Source: Actinomadura rupiterrae
GTDB lineage: Bacteria; Actinomycetota; Actinomycetes; Streptosporangiales; Streptosporangiaceae
NCBI RefSeq assembly: GCF_024172125.1
Contig: NZ_JAMZEA010000019.1
Coordinates: 82,028-146,027 of the forward strand
Reading direction: 5' to 3'
DNA: 64,000 nucleotides
This document shows, piece after piece, positions 58,712-64,000 of this stretch (position 1 is its first letter; the number at the start of each line of letters is the position of its first letter). The notes under the pieces are model-generated. The model ran no database searches, had not been told where the DNA came from, and worked only from the letters and a program-made list of their open reading frames with translations. Made by a program: the position numbers and the translations under genes.

Positions 58712-58915
58712 ATGTGCCCACACCAGCCGCACTGTCCCACCTCCGAAGGACCCGACCGCGACGCCGCGCGGACCGTGGCCTCCCACCCCGAGCAGGGGTG
58801 GAGCCTGCTGTGCAACGGCATCGTGATCTTCGAGGACACCGGTGAACTGCTCCCCGACGGGGAGGTCGTCGACCCGCACCGCCCGACCGATCTCGGTCTC
58901 GGCGCGGTGGCCTGA
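58712..58915 (+). CDS. DUF5999-like small protein
   Basis: 67-residue protein matching the small actinobacterial family beginning MCxHQPxCP. It shows MCPHQPHCPTSEGPDRDAA, then HPEQGWSLLCNGIVIFEDTGE and LLPDGEVVDPHRP. Two Cys in the N-terminal CPHQPHC pattern could bind a metal; no experimental function is known to me. ATG 58712 follows CGGAGG at good spacing. Members are single genes often under growth-phase control; here no operon partner is evident. Confidence 0.85.
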   Translation: MCPHQPHCPTSEGPDRDAARTVASHPEQGWSLLCNGIVIFEDTGELLPDGEVVDPHRPTDLGLGAVA

Positions 58916-59021
58916 CCAGTCTCGTACGGGGGACTAGTCCGAACGGGTGATCTTTCCGGGGGCGGCAGCACCCCACCGGACCCTCCGGCCACCCACCGGA
59001 GGCAGGGAACGGAAGAAGAAC

Positions 59022-59047
59022 GAGCCCCGGCCGAGCCGCCGGGGCTC
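59022..59047 (+). terminator. Hairpin downstream of the DUF5999-like gene
   Basis: Perfect 10-bp inverted repeat gagccccggc / gccggggctc with a six-base loop, about 107 bases after the DUF5999-like stop. There is no T-run. It may terminate that transcript. Confidence 0.5.
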
Positions 59048-59099
59048 AACGCTGTCCAGCCCCGTCCAGGACCGGATCCGGCCACGCCTCCGTCCCCGA

Positions 59100-59302
59100 G
59101 CACGCGAAGCCAGCTCAGGCAGGCAAGCCCCGAGCAGGCATGCGAGGCCGACTCAGGCCGGTGAGGCCAGGACAGGCACGCCAGACCGGATAGGACGCGG
59201 CAAGCGCGTAAAGCCCGCTCAGGCGCGTCGAGCCGGATCAGGCATGTGAGGCCGACTCAGGCCCCTGGGCCCGTGGCGCCGGGTGGGGCCCGTGGCGCCG
59301 GG
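59100..59302. repeat. Degenerate intergenic repeats
   Basis: Between the hairpin and the hydrolase stop, direct copies of ggcatg(c/t)gaggccgactcaggcc occur at about 59137 and 59232, and cccgtggcgccgggt twice at 59270 and 59288 (18 bp apart). Intermediate gc-rich units such as caggcgcgtcgagccgg are related. No gene is supported. Confidence 0.65.
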
Positions 59303-59911
59303 TCAGGCGCGGCCGATCCAGTGGCGGAGCCAGGTCTCCACCGCGATGCCGACGGCGGCGGGGTTCTTGTTCAGGTCGTGCCGCTCCCCCGGCAGGACGA
59401 CCACGTCGATGCCGTCGGAGGGCTCCGGGACGCCGAACGGGTCGCGGTCGCCGTTCACCACCAGCGTCGGCATCCGCGCGGCGCGCAGCTCGCCCTCCCG
59501 CGACTTCTCCGGCTTCCCCGGCGGATGCAGCGGGAACGCCAGCGCCACCACACCCGACGCGCCCGCGTCCCGGGCCGTCCGGCACGCCACCCGCGCGCCG
59601 TTGCTGCGCCCGCCCTGCACCAGCGGGACGTCCCCGAACCGGTCGCGCAGCAGCTTGACGACCTCCAGCCACGCCTCGTCCTGCTTCTCGATCACGCCGG
59701 GCGCGCGCCGGCCCGCCTTGCGGAACGGCTGCTGCACCCGCGCCACCGCGCCGCCGAGCTCCAGCGCCGCCTCCCGGGCGGCCAGCAGGTCCGGCGCGTC
59801 CAGCCCGCCGTTCGAGCCGTGCGTCAGCACCATCAGGAACGCGGCCCCGTCCGCCGCGCGGGGATCGTCCACCGTCACCTCGGCGGGCCCGTGCGCCGTC
59901 AAGATCTCCAT
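59303..59911 (-). CDS. Alpha/beta hydrolase (dienelactone hydrolase/Tex30-like)
   Basis: 202-residue alpha/beta hydrolase. The nucleophile elbow is GGRSNGARVACRTA with Ser as nucleophile; VLTHGSNGGLDAPDLL gives the oxyanion HG motif; VVNGDRDPFG and LPGERHDLNKNP supply the likely catalytic Asp and His. It resembles the KANL3/Tex30-type hydrolase-like family. ATG 59911 (MEILTAHGPAEV) begins 67 bp from the divergent PPOX gene at 59979; no strong ribosome site is seen, so leaderless translation is possible. Substrate unknown, cytoplasmic. Confidence 0.85.
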   Translation of the reverse strand: MEILTAHGPAEVTVDDPRAADGAAFLMVLTHGSNGGLDAPDLLAAREAALELGGAVARVQQPFRKAGRRAPGVIEKQDEAWLEVVKLLRDRFGDVPLVQGGRSNGARVACRTARDAGASGVVALAFPLHPPGKPEKSREGELRAARMPTLVVNGDRDPFGVPEPSDGIDVVVLPGERHDLNKNPAAVGIAVETWLRHWIGRA

Positions 59912-59978
59912 GTTGCTCACCGTAGCGCACCGGCCCCCCGCGTGACCACGGCCGTCCCTCCTGTTACAGACTGTGGCC

Positions 59979-60404
59979 ATGAAGACGATGACCAAGGACG
60001 AATGGCACGCGTTCGTCACCGAGGGCACCCGCACCGGCAAGGTCGCGGTCACCCGCAAGAACGGCGCCCCGCACGTCACGCCCGTCTGGTTCGTGCTGGA
60101 CGGCGACGACCTGCTGTTCAACACCGCCCTGGAGGGCGTCAAGGGCCGCGCGCTCGCCCGCGACCCGCGGGTGTCGATCGCCGTGGACGACCAGGAACCG
60201 CCCTTCTCGTTCGTGATGATCGACGGCAAGGCCGAGATCATCACCGACATGGACGAGATGCTGCGCTGGGCCGTCGCCATCGGCGCCCGCTACATGGGCA
60301 AGGAGAAGGGCGAGGAGTTCGGCAAGCGCAACGCCGTCCCCTCCGAGTGCCTGGTACGCGTCCACGTCACCAAGGTCGTCGCCCAAAGCGACCTAACCGC
60401 CTAA
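59979..60404 (+). CDS. PPOX-class (F420- or FMN-binding) split beta-barrel protein
   Basis: 141-residue pyridoxamine-phosphate-oxidase-fold protein. Recognisable are KVAVTRKNGAPHVTPVWFVLDGDDLLFNTA, GRALARDPRVSIAVDDQEPPFSFVMIDG and the C-terminal VRVHVTKVVA. Small actinobacterial members of this type commonly use coenzyme F420 in reductions and are annotated as PPOX class F420-dependent. ATG 59979 (MKTMTKDEW) is preferred; a GTG two codons earlier (59973) is in frame. No ribosome site is evident. Divergent from the hydrolase gene, so the two may share regulation. The substrate cannot be inferred. Confidence 0.88.
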   Translation: MKTMTKDEWHAFVTEGTRTGKVAVTRKNGAPHVTPVWFVLDGDDLLFNTALEGVKGRALARDPRVSIAVDDQEPPFSFVMIDGKAEIITDMDEMLRWAVAIGARYMGKEKGEEFGKRNAVPSECLVRVHVTKVVAQSDLTA

Positions 60405-60723
60405 CCCACCCACCAGGCCAAACCCGGGCTCCCGCCGAGCCCGGCCCCTCAACCACGCCAGGCCACCAGGCGCACCCTGCGCGTCAACCGCGCCCTCGGA
60501 GTCCGAGGCGTTGTGACCGTCAGGCGCACGCGGGAGGTCACTGGCGCCCGGGACGTCAGGCATGCCCTGCGCGTCGGGTGCGCCCCAAACGTCAAGCACG
60601 CAGGGGGCATCTAGCGCGCCCTGCGCGTCCTGGACGTCAGGCGTGGCCTGTGGGTTGGGGGTGCTTGGGGTGTTGGGTGTGGGCTCGGGGGGGGGCGGGG
60701 CTTGCGGGGGTGTTAGGTGGGGG
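60405..60723. other. Low-complexity convergent spacer
   Basis: About 320 bp between the stops of two convergent genes. It holds degenerate gcgcgtc / ggcgcaccctgcgcgtc / ggacgtcaggc units and a G/T-rich run (60655-60730). Nothing coding is supported and no clean terminator hairpin is seen. Confidence 0.55.
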
Positions 60724-61942
60724 CTAGGGGTCGGGCCAGGTGGGGGGGAGGGAGGCGGTGGGGCCCATGGCGAGGCGTAGGCGTTCGGCGAAGCTTTCGT
60801 GGAGCAGGGGGCCCCAGGTGTAGTCGGAGGGCACTCGGACGGCGCGTCCGATCACCTCGTGGGACTCGCCGGGACGGCGGTCGGCGGCTTCGGCCGCGTA
60901 GCGGACGCCCAGTAGGGCGTACATGTGGTCCAGTGCGCCGAACGCCTCGCCGGCCAGCGCGGGCAGCGAGCCCTCGGCGACCGACTGCTCCAGCAGCGGC
61001 TCCCACCACAGTTCGGCCTGGTCGTCGCCGTCGTCGGAGCCGAACTCGCGCCGCAGCCGCGCCCGCACCTGCGCGGCGGTCGCCGGGTCGGTCAGCCCGC
61101 GCCGCCAGGCCTCGCGGGCCTCGCCGTCGCGGCCGCGCAGCGGCAGGGTGCGGGCCAGCAGCTCGGTCGCCAGGGGGCCGACCTCGCTGTCGGTGGGTTC
61201 CCCGGCGGCGCCCAGCGCGGCGCCGAACGCGCCGATCGCCTGGTCCAGGCAGGCGATGCCGAGCGCGACGGCGAGCCGGGAGTGCGCGTGCGGCGCGGAC
61301 TCTCGATCTATCAGCTTCAGGCCGGCTGTCAGCGCCCGCTGCGCGCGGGCGGGCTCGCCGCGCTCCAGCAGCCGCTGCGCCAGGTCGTGCGCGGCGAGCG
61401 GGCCGTACTCGCGGTCGCCGGTCGCGACGGTCCTCCTCCCAGTGCGCGCGGGCGCGGTCGAAGTCGCCCGCGTCGTCGGCGAGCCGGGCGAGCGCCAGGT
61501 GCGCGGGCGGCAGGTAGGACGGGTTGCCGAAGTCGACCACCAGGCGCCAGGCGGGTTCGGCCTCGTCCTGCTCCCCCGCGCGCTCGTGGGTGAGCGCAAG
61601 GTGGTAGGCGGCGCGCGCGCCGTATTCGGCGTCGCCGGTGGCGATCGCGGCGCGGTCGGCTTCGCGGGCCCCGGCCACGTCGCCCGCGTCGTCCAGCACG
61701 ACCGCGAGGCCGAGCGCGGCGCGGGCCCGCAGCGGGGTGTCGCCGAGCGCCAGCACCTCCCCGAACAGCTCCGCCGCGCGGTCGGACTCGCCCTGCTCGG
61801 CCAGCCGCCGCGCCTCCTTGCACAGCTCCGCCGCGCGCGCGTCCGGGGCGAGTGTTTGGGGTGTGGGGGTCGGGCGGGCGGCGGGGGTGCCGGTCGCGGT
61901 GTCGGTGGACGGCTCGGGCGGCGGGCCGGGGCTGTCGCTCAT
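60724..61942 (-). pseudogene. TPR-repeat protein, single-base frameshift
   Basis: About 405-residue protein of helical tetratricopeptide-like repeats, read from two frames. The N-terminal part starts at ATG 61942 (MSDSPGPPPEPST) and shows repeats such as AAELFGEVLALGDTPLRARA and READRAAIATGDAEYGARAA. It breaks near 61431 in gaggaggacc; deletion of one G restores ...HWEETVATGDREYGPLAA and continues to the stop at 60724. Repeat spacing is kept across the join, which supports an inserted base rather than two genes. A sequencing error is likely, given similar breaks in gcvP next door. TPR proteins mediate protein-protein contacts; the partner here is unknown. The N-terminus is Pro/Thr-rich and disordered. 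Confidence 0.75.
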
Positions 61943-62085
61943 GATCGTCTACTGCCCTCTGGGGACGGGGGTTCGGCGGACCGAGCCTAGCGATCCGGCC
62001 GCCCGGCGTCCCGCCCCGACACACCCGGACTTGATCATGTGCCCGGCCCGTCGCCTTTACAAAGTAGATCACTCCCCCGGACGAG

Positions 62086-62123
62086 CGAGGGCCCGCCCCG
62101 GAACCGACCGGGACGGGCCCTCG
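62086..62123 (-). terminator. Hairpin terminator of gcvP
   Basis: Inverted repeat cgagggcccgccccgg / ccgggacgggccctcg (16 bp, one mismatch) with loop aaccga, 16 bases after the gcvP stop in its direction of transcription. The sequence beyond it holds no long T-run; placement and stem strength support a terminator. Confidence 0.8.
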
Positions 62124-62138
62124 GGCAGCACGGGCGGG

Positions 62139-64000
<1,862 letters not shown>

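Overview
The window is very GC-rich with codon-phase GC bias and GTGA/ATGA gene overlaps, and it carries actinobacterial markers: large LuxR-type ATPase regulators, a DUF5999-like protein, a mycothiol-type maleylpyruvate isomerase fold and a F420/PPOX protein. It most likely comes from a filamentous actinomycete; Streptosporangiales or Actinomadura-like is a guess. The left edge cuts a peptide synthetase gene and the right edge cuts gcvP.

Positions 1-37269 are one leftward biosynthetic operon. Reading in the direction of transcription it holds hpgT, dpgA, dpgB, dpgC, dpgD (supply of 3,5-dihydroxyphenylglycine, Dpg), an MbtH-like protein, an ABCB-type exporter, and three nonribosomal peptide synthetase (NRPS) genes. 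Their order is A-T-(C-A-T)-(C-A-T-E)x3 | C-A-T-E | C-A-T-C-A-T-C..., continuing off the left edge. Pocket residues suggest an aromatic Dpg/Hpg-like residue at positions 1, 3 and 4, tyrosine or beta-hydroxytyrosine at 2 and 6, an unassigned residue at 5, and threonine at 7 and 8. Residues 3-6 should be D-configured. The line starts with a bare A domain, so the product should have a free N-terminus. The module layout is not that of a vancomycin-type glycopeptide; the product looks like an unassigned Dpg peptide of at least nine residues.

Positions 37.4-48.8 kb are the regulatory flank. They hold a class-I-shaped tRNA whose predicted anticodon is UAA, two divergent giant LuxR-type (LAL) regulators, and a StrR/Bbr-type ParB-fold activator. 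TTA codons occur in the first LAL gene and in all three NRPS genes. The first LAL protein is interrupted by two long repeat-rich insertions. The second LAL has a Lys-to-Arg change in Walker A and heads a coupled operon: a degenerate ABC ATPase, a protein made almost entirely of about 17 copies of a 16-residue repeat (48-bp minisatellite), and a short ABC-2 permease whose own N-terminus matches the repeat.

Positions 49.2-64 kb look like ordinary chromosome: narK, a frameshifted class IV aminotransferase, a DinB/maleylpyruvate-isomerase-like protein, a TetR regulator, lutABC, a DUF5999-like protein, an alpha/beta hydrolase, a PPOX protein, a frameshifted TPR protein and a gcvP fragment broken by several one-base shifts that look like homopolymer sequencing errors. 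Degenerate tandem repeats, mostly with periods divisible by three (18, 21, 30, 36, 48 bp), recur through 38-61 kb inside genes and between them, and are a striking property of this genome.
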